From assembly GCA_025716855.1 (NCBI GenBank), contig JAIXMQ010000024.1:186001-250000 (forward strand): a stretch of DNA of 64,000 nucleotides, written 5' to 3'. The notes below the pieces were generated by a model. It was not told where the DNA came from. It was given only the letters and a program-made list of their open reading frames with translations, and searched no databases. Numbering within the stretch: position 1 is the first letter of the stretch; every line of letters begins with the position of its first letter. Made by a program: the position numbers and the translations under genes. The DNA is from Pilaira anomala (taxonomy: Eukaryota; Mucoromycota; Mucoromycetes; Mucorales; Mucoraceae). Shown here one piece after another: positions 1-9,897 of the stretch.

Positions 1-27
1 ACTATTTTGTGTTTGAATGAAAGGGGA

Positions 28-1582
28 ATGGGAAATATGTCCAGTCGAGAAAAACTAGATGGTAAATCAGTTAAACATCGATCGAGTCTATCTCGGTTTA
101 GTTCAACTAGTTCGTTTCAACCTTGGAATAAGAATGCAGATAAGAAAAAGAAGTCTAAAAAGACAGCCAGTGTCATTAGGGACCAATGTTCTTCTTCTAC
201 ATTATATGAATCCTCTTCTTCTGTTCATAAAGTTCCTATCATTGAAAAATATACCGACAGTCAATTAACACTCCTTAGTAACAAGAGTCAACAAATATCG
301 CAGGCCGATCGTTCTACAAGTATCTTGTCTACTAAATTATCAACTTCTACATTAAATACGCACATATCTGAAAATCTAGTTGATATCACACATGGTTATT
401 CAAGTGAATTATTATTGAAAGAATTATACATGCTATGTGAGACTAGCCCTGAAAGAAGAAGGGACCGTGATAGGTAATATAAAGATATCATTTTATAGTT
501 ATGTACACATAATTAACTGGTTTTACTCTTATTAAAAAATAGGAGGCATAGACAAGTAAAATATGGATAAACAGATGTATATTTTTGTTTTTTTTAACAA
601 TTTTTATTTGTAGCATTATGTATTAAAACGTACCTGGGGAAGTAACTTTAAAGTACCTTTAAAAGACCCTAAATTGATAATTGATTGGTGTTGTTCTTCA
701 GGTAATCAATCACCAGCAAAAGATAAAAATAAGGAAAAATAATAAACATTGATGTGTACACATTATATAAATAGCTGTCTGGGATATCGAAATTGCCTTA
801 CAATTTCCTAATGCTAAAGTGGTTGGAATTGATTATGAATCTGCTACTGTATCTAGTATTACTGGTACCGTCAAAAACTTTTCATTTCAAAATGCAATGA
901 TTCATTTAGGTGAAACCGGATTAAAAAAGTTTAAAGATAATCAAGTAGATTATATTGTTATGAGAGATGTTTATTTAGTTAATTCACCCGTAACTAAATG
1001 GGTCAGTCTATTTAAAGAAATTTATCGTATTTTGAAGCCAGGTGGATATATTGAAATTTATGAACAAGGTATATATATATAAATAAATATATTTATATTT
1101 CAAGTATATATCAGCATACTCATATATATTTTTCTATAGATGTTACTTATAGATCAATAGGTCCTTATCTTACAATCATGGAAGAATGGGCGGATCGTCT
1201 CTATGAAGCTATCAAAATTGATCGTGATACAAATAACCAATTAGGTTCGCTTTTACAAGATGCTGGGTACGTCAATATTCAACATGAATTTAAGGATTTA
1301 CCGATTGGTGAATGGTCAACCGATACAGGTAAAATAGAACCTTAATCTTTTAATGACTAAAATATAACTAAACTTACTATGCATACAGAACTAAAAGAAA
1401 CTGGTTATTTACAAAGAGATTTAACTGAACGGAAATTCAGAGAAGCAAAACGTTGGATATGTAAATTTAATAATCTGTCGGAACAAGAATATACCCGTGT
1501 TCTAACTAAAGCAATTGATGAATGTGACGAGTACAAAACTACCTTACGTAGTTTATATTTTGGTGCTCAAAAACCAATTTGA
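28..1582 (+). pseudogene. SAM-dependent methyltransferase-like gene, probably degenerate
   Basis: Five exons can be read: 28-473, 614-701, 775-1068, 1140-1328 and 1389-1582. Exon 1 is Ser/Lys-rich and low complexity (start ATG 28 or 37). Exons 2-5 read as a class I methyltransferase core: a beta1 region (LIIDWCCSSG), an acidic strand end (VVGIDYE), and the post-core motif RILKPGGYIEIYEQ. This matches fungal methyltransferases that usually carry a Ser-rich N-terminus. Two oddities suggest decay. The glycine-rich SAM loop (normally GxGxG) reads CCSSGAVW. Exon 1 ends in phase 2 while exon 2 must be read in phase 0, so the 473/614 junction does not keep frame with the best GT-AG sites. Introns 2-4 keep frame. 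It could still be functional if exon 1 is spliced differently. Substrate unknown. Confidence 0.55.
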
Positions 1583-2250
1583 AATTAACCTACTATACAC
1601 ATACAACATATTATATACATACATTCTTTTTTTTTCTATTTCTATATATTTATATATCTACATATATACACACTTACACTCATTCTTTATGGTCATTGTT
1701 TGGCATCACACATACAACAAACACACAAGCACACATTAAACTTTTTTTAAATAGTAAAAGATTACAGCTTATTTTTTTTCTTTTTTCTGTAATACATGTG
1801 TGCAGTTCTGAAAATACCTATAATGGTGTGGTACACGGTCAGGCTTATGGAAATTGGCGTTTTCTAAAAAATAATTGGCCGAAAGTCAAAAAAAAAATTG
1901 ATCGGATTTTAAAAATAAATATCATAAGTTGGTAACTAAATCCATATAATCCAGAAATGTGAACTATATACTACCAAATGGGTATTCTTATATATTATGT
2001 TACGATATGGCAGGATTAGGTGTCAAATACAACACGTTGAACAAACTTAATATTGTCATTAATTCTGATATTGGTGACCTTTTTTGACTACTTAAGGAAT
2101 CCTCTGCCTTGGTAAAAAGAACGAAACATAGTAAAGAAACTCGATAACACGTATAGTCTTGGTCGTAATAACACAATTCGAATAAACAGATTTTATTCTC
2201 AACATTATTATATTTATTTTGTACTCTTTCTGTGTGGGTTCATGAAGACA
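1583..2250. other. AT-rich intergenic stretch with a short coding-like fragment
   Basis: This follows the methyltransferase stop and is mostly TA- and CA-rich simple sequence. Around 1806-1935 a short open stretch (containing HGQAYGNWRFLKNNW) looks less random than its surroundings. It has no start, no continuation and no family I recognise. No gene is called. Confidence 0.3.
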
Positions 2251-3483
2251 TTATTGAGCTGGGGAGAGTCTTGACGGCTTGTTGCTATCTTCTTCGCATG
2301 TCTCAACAAGAGAATATCTTCGTTTGTTGCTGTATAAGGATTTTATGACTGTAGCAGATAACTTTACAAGATGTGACTTCCACAAATACAAATGCTTCAA
2401 GGTACTTCTCAAACTATCCAACTCGAATGTATCTGTCGGTATATAAAGATCAGTGATTTTTTGAGAAAACATGACGTCTTCATAGCAACAAATCTGCGTC
2501 ATATAACCGCTGTTTCCAACAAAGTCAAAGGATAATATTTGATTGCTAAAGTCCCTCGTCAAGGAGTTGATGCTGCTTAAGATACAGGAGTTTATTCTAG
2601 CATTTTTGCTTTGTTGGTGAGTAACCACCGATTTACTTGCATCTTGTCTTTTAAACTCTATGCTGCATAGTTCAACAGTGACTCCTAAACGGCTGCAGTT
2701 AACAATCAAGTCAATCCTTCTCCCAAACTCAGTTAGTTCATCTTCTTCCATCATGCTGCGCAATGAATCTCTTGTCGAAACGCAAACGCTTTCGCCATCT
2801 GACAAAATAAGCTCAGTATCATCCATAATTACGTCCAGCAACTCTTCAAAGATTCATATATATTTCGTAAATATGGATTGGTGAAATTTAAGATGTTGGA
2901 CAATGAGAGCTTCAGTAGCTCAGCTGATATAACGTCAATACTCTCTTGTTGTATTATTGAATGAGCTTTTTTATAAAGAATGTGTCTGATGCTGTTGTTG
3001 TATTCTTTTCCAGGAATATTAATAGCATCGATTATATATTTTGGGTCTAGTAGTTTTGTTTTGGCCATATTTCTAACCTTGTTTGCATAGTTCTCATCTT
3101 CGTTTTTTTCAGCTATCAAACTAGTTTCATCTTCTATGGCTCGCTCTTCCATTTCACTGCTTCCGTCTTCGTCTACAGCATTTTCTTCTTCTTCACAGCT
3201 TTTGTCGTCGCCTTCTTCTGTTGTACTATCATCCCTTTTCAGCAGCCCGGCTGAACTCTGAGCTTGATCACCAATTGCCATGATAGACGCAGCTGAGATT
3301 TGTGCTCGTGAGTTTTTCTAAACATAAAGAAGCTGATTAAAAAATTGTTTAATAACAATGATATTTTTTCTCTTCACCAATGCTTTTGCTTGAATAAATA
3401 TTCTTTGGAAAATAGCTGTCGTTTTCTTTCCTCTATTTTGAATCGACTATCAGTTTCAATAGTTTCGGTACTGCAGTCGAAAA
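2251..3483 (-). pseudogene. Mucoromycota-type PD-(D/E)XK nuclease-like protein, disrupted
   Basis: On the minus strand a coding-like exon (about 3483-3378, with QLFSKEYLFKQKHW) is followed by an acidic exon (from about 3317; MAIGDQAQ, then Glu/Asp-rich) and the conserved core. The core carries GRRIDLIV followed by ELCSIEFKR, the spacing expected for the D and E-x-K of a PD-(D/E)XK fold, then Q-x-SK-x-x-RIN, GYMTQ and a C-terminal LYLWKSHL. I recognise this layout from a large uncharacterised family in Mucorales genomes. The reading frame breaks once near 2835, where one frame ends in SCWT-stop and the other resumes at LDVIMDD, consistent with a one-base indel. The 3378/3317 intron phases also fail to match. 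The 5' exon runs into the mariner terminus at 3484. Function unknown; no nuclease activity is shown. Confidence 0.6.
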
Positions 3484-3485
3484 TA

Positions 3486-4876
3486 CACTCCCTTCGAAAA
3501 AGTCACCGGAGACTTTGAAGTCCGATTTTTTTTTTAATTTTAATAGTGTAATAAAAATATCATTTCATCGTGAAGTATACAATCTTGACGTCCCAGAGCT
3601 TGTAACATAGTACTGTTTAGTGTTTTAATTTATAAAATAAAAAAAAAAAATTATTAAAAAAGAAGAAAAAAATAATTTAATAATGAGTGTTACCACCATT
3701 AGCTGCTATGACACTCTTGCATCTATCTGGCATGGATCTGACCAGGATATTAGTCAGCTCAATATCAATATTATCCCAAGTCTCTTTTAAATGAATTTTG
3801 AGGTCTGAGGTATTATTGATGAGATGTCTTTTATCCCGTATCTTCATTTCCAAATGAGACCATATATGCTCGATTGGATTCAAGTCTGGGCTTTGAGCAG
3901 GCCAGAAATCGAAACCATCTAATGTTTCTTCTGCTTTCCATTTCTTCGCCAGAGAACCCGTGTGAGGTGTTGTATTGTCTTCTTGATAAATATAATGACC
4001 CTCGGGATTGTCTTGTTTCAATTGCTGAATAAATGGTCTCAAGTTCTCAGCCAAACATTCCACATACCTTTGTTGGTTCACATTTTGATCCATGAAAACC
4101 AAGGGGCCTAGCTTACCAACAACAAAACAGCTCCATATCATTACTGAACCACTGCCAAACTTCTTTGTAGGTATTAAGTTTTTTTTGTTAAACTTTTCAT
4201 TTGCTAAACGTATTACATGAACTCCAGCATCGTTGCCAACAACGCGATATCTTGACTCATCTGACCAAATGACATTTCTCCATTCGTCAAATGTCCAATC
4301 TTTCTTACTTTCTGCCCATTCTAGACGTTTTTGTACATGGGTAATGCTCAATGCTGGTCTACGGGCTGGAATACATGATTTGTACCCCATTTCACACATG
4401 TACTTGACCATGGTCTCTCGGCAAACATCAATACCCGCTGCATGCAAGTTGGATAAGTGATGAGACATTGGTTTGAACGCCTCATCTTCTACGCTATGCT
4501 TCAAATATCTTTTTTGACGACTATTCATCTTAGGAGGACATCCAGTACGTTTATTTGGTTTAGTTGTTCCAAATTGGTTGTATCGTTGACGAGCATCACT
4601 AATAGTAGATAGTGGAATTTTTAGAAAATCTGAAATTTGAGTTAAGCTATGACTGCCAGCTTTAAGTAATCCAGAGATCTCCCCGTACTGGTATTCAGTA
4701 AGTTCTTTTCTAGTTTTATTGTTAGTACTGTCTGTGAGAGGCATTGTGATGAAAGAATTTATTTGTTATTAAGAAGAAATAGCAATTATGCAAAGATGAT
4801 TACTATCGCATATTTTTATAAAATTAAAAAAAAAATTCGGACTTCAAAGTCTCCGGTGACTTTTTCGAAGGGAGTG
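3486..4876 (-). mobile_element. Complete Tc1/mariner-type transposon with near-perfect TIRs and TA flanks
   Basis: Left end starts CACTCCCTTCGAAAAAGTCA at 3486 and the right end is its exact reverse complement ending at 4876. The first 40 bp match perfectly and similarity continues through a T-rich stretch to about 55-60 bp. Both ends are flanked by TA (3484-3485 and 4877-4878), the target duplication of this superfamily. One open transposase gene fills the inside on the minus strand. Total length is 1391 bp. Confidence 0.93.
3677..4744 (-). CDS. Tc1/mariner transposase (355 aa, intact)
   Basis: This is a cut-and-paste DNA transposase acting in the nucleus on the flanking TIRs. The N-terminus (about residues 15-60) reads as a helix-turn-helix (ISGLLKAGSHSLTQISDFLK), followed by a GRPR-like GCPPK linker near residue 70 and a second DNA-binding region. 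The catalytic triad is present: D in VIWSDESRY, D in YIYQEDNTTPH, and E in SPDLNPIEHIW. I count 35 residues between the second D and the E, so it reads as DD35E rather than the classical DD34E of Tc1. There is no stop or frameshift, and the length is normal for the family. Together with matched TIRs this suggests a recent, possibly still mobile copy. The start at 4744 lies 132 bp inside the right TIR end. Confidence 0.92.
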   Translation of the reverse strand: MPLTDSTNNKTRKELTEYQYGEISGLLKAGSHSLTQISDFLKIPLSTISDARQRYNQFGTTKPNKRTGCPPKMNSRQKRYLKHSVEDEAFKPMSHHLSNLHAAGIDVCRETMVKYMCEMGYKSCIPARRPALSITHVQKRLEWAESKKDWTFDEWRNVIWSDESRYRVVGNDAGVHVIRLANEKFNKKNLIPTKKFGSGSVMIWSCFVVGKLGPLVFMDQNVNQQRYVECLAENLRPFIQQLKQDNPEGHYIYQEDNTTPHTGSLAKKWKAEETLDGFDFWPAQSPDLNPIEHIWSHLEMKIRDKRHLINNTSDLKIHLKETWDNIDIELTNILVRSMPDRCKSVIAANGGNTHY

Positions 4877-5027
4877 TATTATGCTTTATTTATAGACGAG
4901 ATTTCGAGCAACTGGTGCATAAAAGTATATATAGTATGGAGTCATGTATTAAATAAATGTTCAGGTATTCTCAACTCTATACTGATAATACGCCTTTATT
5001 TAATTGTAATTATCAATATAATTACCT

Positions 5028-5590
5028 TTAACGCTGCCAATGTTTAGTGATACATCCTCGCTTTCTGTCTACTGTTTTCTTAATCAACTTGTCAAAGTCA
5101 TCATCATCCATTGAAAGACGCTTTCTGCTATTGGTTGTATGAGGCTCCTTCTCCACACACCATTTTCCATATATTTTTAAAACTGATACTAATTTGTTGA
5201 AATCCAATATAAATTTTAGAAGATCGTCCATTGTCACCGGGATTTTGATATCGGTTAACTCATACAGTATATAAAGACCATCATTGGCCAAAGTGAGAAT
5301 GTAGAACACAATCAATCTACCTATACCTCATTTAGTATAATTATCTTCTACATCGTCACTTCAAAAATATATGACTCACCTATCACTTGGTAGCTGAGCA
5401 CCCCTTCTAAATTATTCATATCAATGCTAGCCTTTGAAAAAATTGCAATGCGCAACAAGTCTTTACAATTTACATAGTTGTTATCTAATTCCGTTTGGCA
5501 TTTAATTTCACCAAACCCCAAACTGGTTCCAAAGTTCAATCCTTCTAATAATGAAGCAATAATGTCGGGTCGTTGTTTCGTTAAGTTCAA
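5028..5590 (-). pseudogene. C-terminal fragment of a second PD-(D/E)XK-like family protein
   Basis: Two minus-strand open pieces follow each other. Piece 5590-5348 has KQRPDIIASLLEGLNFG, then GFGEIKC, then LLRIAIFSKASID; piece 5315-5028 has YILTLANDGLYILYELTDIK and ends in an Arg/Lys-rich tail. R-P-D followed by G-F-G-E-I-K fits a PD-(D/E)XK core, and the segment matches my memory of another uncharacterised Mucoromycota family. The gap of about 30 bp between the pieces contains the frame change and may be an indel or a very small intron. Nothing coding is found upstream of 5590, because the repeat element starting near 5608 abuts it, so the N-terminal half is missing. Probably non-functional. 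Confidence 0.5.
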
Positions 5591-5609
5591 GTTTTTTTTT
5601 GCTTCAGTA

Positions 5610-5899
5610 CAGTGAGCCCGCGATTTAGTGTTGCTCAGCTTAATGAGCCCCCACGATTTAGTGCCGTAATTTTTCCAATATATGAAAAAAACACCAGCTA
5701 AATAGCATTATTGGCATTATTCTATGTAGTGCCCAAAATTTTTCGTTGAAATAGCATTACAGGTATCCCACCTACAGGACCATGTGGCTGTTGATTTGAC
5801 ATCATATTTTAACACCAAAAAATTCTATTTAGTGCCAAATTCGATATAATTAACACAAAACATTCGTTTTTATTTTGGCACTCAATCGAGCGTCCACTG
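5610..5899 (-). mobile_element. 290-bp MITE, copy 1
   Basis: The ends are imperfect inverted repeats: CAGTGAGCCCGCGATTTAGTG at 5610, and the complement of CAGTGGACGCTCGATTGAGTG ending at 5899. About 17 of the first 22 positions match. A second full copy of the same length (290 bp) lies at 27417-27706 in the opposite orientation, and partial copies lie at 28145-28313 and 28338-28460. It has no coding capacity. Just inside the left end the TGAGCCC..CGATTTAGTG unit is repeated in tandem. The CAGTG terminus resembles pogo-type elements. I could not define a target duplication. Confidence 0.7.
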
Positions 5900-6285
5900 C
5901 AGGTGTCAGCCGTGTTTGAGTGGTTGATAAGTCCTATAGAGAAGTTGTTGTTAATAATTCTTCTTCGATCAATGAATTTCAAACTTACATAGTTAGCTTT
6001 AATATTACCATTACCTGCCCAGCTACTTTTTGTGATTTGAATACATGCTTGCACTTTACAACTGAGCAACGATTAAGGATCACCTCGATCTCTTCGTCAG
6101 ATTTCCCTTTCAGTTCGTAACCACCAAGAAAAACTTGGGACGAAAGCTCGCACTTGCAATATCTTACCATGTTAATTTGCTTTATGACAGTAATAGAAAT
6201 AACCAGAAAAAAATGTTTTATCAAGCAGAGACTTGGTCACAGGAGACAACATCAACAATTGAAACGTCATCAGTTAATCTTGTAT
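5900..6285 (-). mobile_element. Deletion derivative of the Harbinger-like element with accessory-ORF relic
   Basis: Reading the minus strand from about 6285, the sequence matches the start of the 26.16-kb element (AACTGATGACGTTTCAATTG), then its TTCTGGTTATTT segment. It skips the transposase and continues with the accessory ORF from ATG 6170 (MVRYCKCELSSQVF, then NRCSVVKCKHVFKSQKVAG). A conserved intron (about 5990-5935) follows, then the exon interrupted by the MITE at 5899. Because both the upstream segment and the accessory ORF are shared with the 26-kb copy, the two ORFs belong to one element and this copy lost the transposase by internal deletion. Confidence 0.65.
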
Positions 6286-6366
6286 TCAAACTCATTTGAT
6301 TCAACCAATAGAGACATCACAGGTAGGTGGGACAGGGAAAAGCGTATTGAAAAACTATAAATAACG

Positions 6367-7031
6367 GTGCTGGGTAAAAGAGTAGTAAAAAATGAGGTAT
6401 TAAAATCACGGATCAATTTTATCCAACTAGCCACCAAAATACTTACCAGTTTTTTCTTAAGAAAAGACTAGTATAATACTTGTTTTTTTTAACAAAAAAA
6501 CAGGTAATTTTTTCTTTTTTTACTTGTAATTTGGACAAAAAAGAAAAAAGGATCATTTTCTATTTGAGATTTATTAGACAAAATGAATCATTTATTTTTT
6601 GATAAAATTATTAGACTTACCATTGATAACAACATGTTTTATGCACAGGGGTTTTTTTTTTCTTGGAACAATCTCTTCTCTAGATAAGGAGTGTGGCAAA
6701 AGAAGAGATTAAAAATGGAGCGGTAAGGAAGGTTCATTTTGAAATATATATAAAAAGAAGAAAGTGAAAGAAAAGAACAAAATAAAAAAAAAGGATTATT
6801 TATAATGAAAAAAAAAAACCCCCCTGTTTGTGAAAAAAAACCCCTTGTTTGTCTGGCGTATAAGAAAAAAACCTGCCTGTATGCCATGTGAAAAAAAAAA
6901 TTGATGTAATGGTGTATTTCATGCAAAAGTTATAAAAAACCTTATTCACGTGACGATGTGCCTGGTTATACTTTTTATAAATCCGGATAAAAGTCATCCG
7001 TGATTTTACTACTACTCTTTTCCCCGACTTC
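6367..7031. mobile_element. 665-bp non-autonomous TIR element (MULE-like MITE) with 10-bp flank duplication
   Basis: The two ends share long imperfect inverted repeats. The left end has GGGTAAAAGAGTAGTA, then AAAATCACGGAT, then TTTTATCC; the reverse complement of the right end has GGGGAAAAGAGTAGTA, AAAATCACGGAT and TTTTATCC in the same order over about 70 bp. The element is bracketed by the direct repeat ATAAATAACG at 6357-6366 and 7032-7041. A 9-11 bp duplication is typical of Mutator-like elements, so I place it there tentatively. The interior is A/T-rich and non-coding, with a degenerate tandem repeat at 6808-6900. Confidence 0.75.
6808..6900. repeat. Degenerate tandem A-run/C-run repeat
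   Basis: Three to four copies of an A-run followed by CCCCTGTTTGT-like sequence lie in a row inside the 665-bp element. No coding potential. Confidence 0.6.
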
Positions 7032-7041
7032 ATAAATAACG

Positions 7042-8142
7042 CTCATTCCAACAACAATTTACAATTTTTTTTTCTTTAAACTATTTCTCTTAATTTTAGG
7101 AGATGCCCGAAGTCTTTTTCTTAAGTTTAAGGAAATTTCTTGGGTAGTTTACTCTTTTTCCTCTTAAGTTTAGGAGGGTCCTTTTAATTTTAGATTTCCA
7201 ACAAATTAGTTGACTGTTGAATACTGCCGCCTAGGTATTAATACTATTCCTAAACGCCTCTGCCTTTTTCTCACTCATTAACAAAACGAAGATAAGTAGT
7301 ACACATACAATCTAACCATTTCAAATAATCAACTAATCTGTCACTTCCTAGGTAATTTTTTCGAGAAGGCAAAAAGCATTTGAGTAGGATCTTCAATGTC
7401 TACCTTGAAACGAATCAGGTACCAATCTGATCACTTCTACTATGGACAAAATCGCTAGCGAGTAAGTCTATCTTGTGTCTCTCATTCCGGCTATGCTTCT
7501 ACGATCCGACGTGCTCTCTATCTGTATGACCCCATCAACTCTCATAAAGCACTCCTTTATTTGTCTGCGTGGCGAGTCTGTCGCTTTAAGTCTTCTTGTA
7601 TCTCGTGTTTTTGGCCTTTGGAAATATGGGTCTGGATAAACCGTGAGGCCTTTGTATTGTACTCAAACTTACCATTACTAGGATCAAATATCTATCAAAT
7701 ATACCACATTGATTTTTGCTTAAATAAACGATTTTGAAATAAACAATTTTATGTATTAATCCCAATCGCCATTTCCTTCAATAACTACTAATGCAAATGA
7801 TTTGAAATCTCGCCTGTAGATAAAGCATAATATATAGAGCAATAAGGTTTATAGTTTTGTAGTAGTAATGCGCATAAATACCCTCAAAGTCAATGACTTC
7901 TTGGTATGTATTTCTCACCCTTACATCGCACCAATTTGTATACTAATTGAGATGTGAAAAAGTGCGATTTTGGTTACTATTGAAAAACGTGAATTGGTCT
8001 TAAAAAATAAGCCAATTGAAATTTTCAAATGCGCGAGTGATATTTCAAAAGCGTAAATTGGCACCGGAAGCACTATATTTCTTTTTTATTTCTCTTTTTT
8101 TTCCCCTCTTTTTTTGTTAGTCTTCTTTTTCTTCTTTTAAAC
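7042..8142. other. Intergenic region upstream of the glycosyltransferase
   Basis: About 1.1 kb without a supported gene. A pyrimidine-rich tract (about 8080-8140) precedes the ATG at 8143 and is probably the core promoter/5'UTR. I saw no TIR pair, tRNA box or open frame worth calling. Confidence 0.4.
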
Positions 8143-9588
8143 ATGATGAAGGAATCGTTAACGATTTCCAAAGTTCTAAAAGTAATTTTCAGTGTTTACT
8201 TGGCAGGATCTTTATTTTATGCCACAGTTCATTTACTTGGTTTCGGCTGGTTCCAGACTTCTTCCACATTAACTTCATCATCACTCAAGAGTTCTCTTTC
8301 TCCTTCACCGAGATCTGAACTTGTCAGTGTACCTCAGCTTCAGCAAAAGTATTTAACTGGACAAACAGTGACCTGGATAAATGCAGAAGGTAAAAAAAAA
8401 AAAAAAGGCAATTGAATTAATCACTATGTGTGTACAAAGATATAAAGGTACTAAAAAAACAAAATTTTAGGTGGACAAAATCATTCAATCCCGGAAGATC
8501 TTGTATTAAGTAAAGTGTTTTCAGATGCTATGGGACCTTCTAAAGTAATTCCTTATTACTTTAGAGCTTCTGAAGTTTTTGATCAAGAAGATGTTACGAT
8601 TGCTACATTAGTTACACATAATCGATTTCCAGTTTTAAGTAGATTAGCGTCAAAATACAAGGGGCCTATTTCTGTGGCAATTCATGTAAACGATGATCAT
8701 ACAAAGGACGTTATTTTGACAGATTTACATGCAATGTATAATGATAATCCAGACATGGGACGTTATGTAGATATTCATCTTGTTGTTGATAAATTCGATA
8801 GACAATTTAATATGTGGCGAAACGTAGCTAAATTTTTTGTACGATCTGATTTCTTGATGATGCTGGATGTGGATTTTTATCTTTGTACAGATTTTAGAGA
8901 ATCACTAAGAAAGAATGTGGAATTAATGGATATACTTCGAAGTGGTAAGGGAGCAGTAGTTGTACCCGCATTTGAGTATATTATTGAAGAGGATGGTGAG
9001 GATTGGAACGTTTTCCCAAAGGATAAAGATGCATTAATGAATATTGTTTTGGATGAAAAGATTGATATGTTTCATTTGGGTTGGACTCGAGGTCATGGAT
9101 CAACAAATTATAAGAAATGGTATCAGTCTAAAGAGCATTATAAAGTGACAGATTACAACTATTCTTATGAGCCATATGTGATTTATAAAAAAGAAGGTAC
9201 TCCATGGTGTGATGAACGTTTCATTGGATATGGTGCAAATAAGGCTGCTTGTCTTTATGAAATTTATTTGGCTGGCATTGATTATTGGGTACTTCCTAAT
9301 GATTTCTTAATCCATCAAACCCATCATTATCTTGAAGATACTAGGGCAAAAGAGGTAACTTACATCATGGGTCGCGCGGAAAATGAATAATTTTTTTAAA
9401 TCTTGTATTTTTTTTTTTAGCGTAAATATAACAAAAAGTTATATGATTACTTCAGAGAAGAAGTATGTCTTCGTTATTCGCGTATTATGATTTCAGCTGG
9501 ATTATGGGATACTCCCGTTGCTTCTAATTTAAAACATGAATGTGCCAAAATTAAGGGCTTTAGAGAAGTTGTTTCTCGTGTTCAATAA
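8143..9588 (+). CDS. GT49-like (LARGE/dystroglycan-type) glycosyltransferase, 432 aa
   Basis: Probable Golgi type II membrane glycosyltransferase. Exons 8143-8389, 8471-9354 and 9421-9588 join in frame to 433 codons. Residues about 12-35 form a single hydrophobic signal anchor, followed by a short Ser-rich stem and the catalytic domain. Family marks are TIATLVTHNRFPVLSRLASKY, FFVRSDFLMMLDVDFYLCTD with the metal-binding DVD, VVVPAFEY, WCDERFIGYGANK and the late motif FLIHQTHHYL. This order is that of the 'glycosyl-transferase for dystroglycan' family. The acceptor in fungi is unknown. A paralogous gene of the same class lies at 61072-62891. The second start codon (8146) is equally possible. 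Confidence 0.88.
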
Positions 9589-9897
9589 ACTTTCCTTTCT
9601 TTTATATTAATTATTAACCTGGCCTCGATTTAAGTTAGCGGAATAAAAATGTGGTTTACACTTTTGTTCTTAATTCATTTTAAAAAATGTATCATAGTTT
9701 ATTAGAGAGAGGGGGATGTATTCAAAAAGAAAAGAGGGCGGTTAATTTGAACTCCAGTAACAATCAGTCCTCACTGTTAAAGATATCGAACGTCCGTTGA
9801 GAAGATAAAAACCGCCCTTTAAGATACTACGACTGTAAATCGTTTATTTATTAATTCAAGAAATATATGCAAAGAGGTGTGAAAGAAAAAAAAATAT

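Noticed and set aside
6639..7033. Overlapping minus-strand Phe-rich frames
   Set aside because: They lie inside the 665-bp non-coding TIR element and reflect its A-run tandem repeat.
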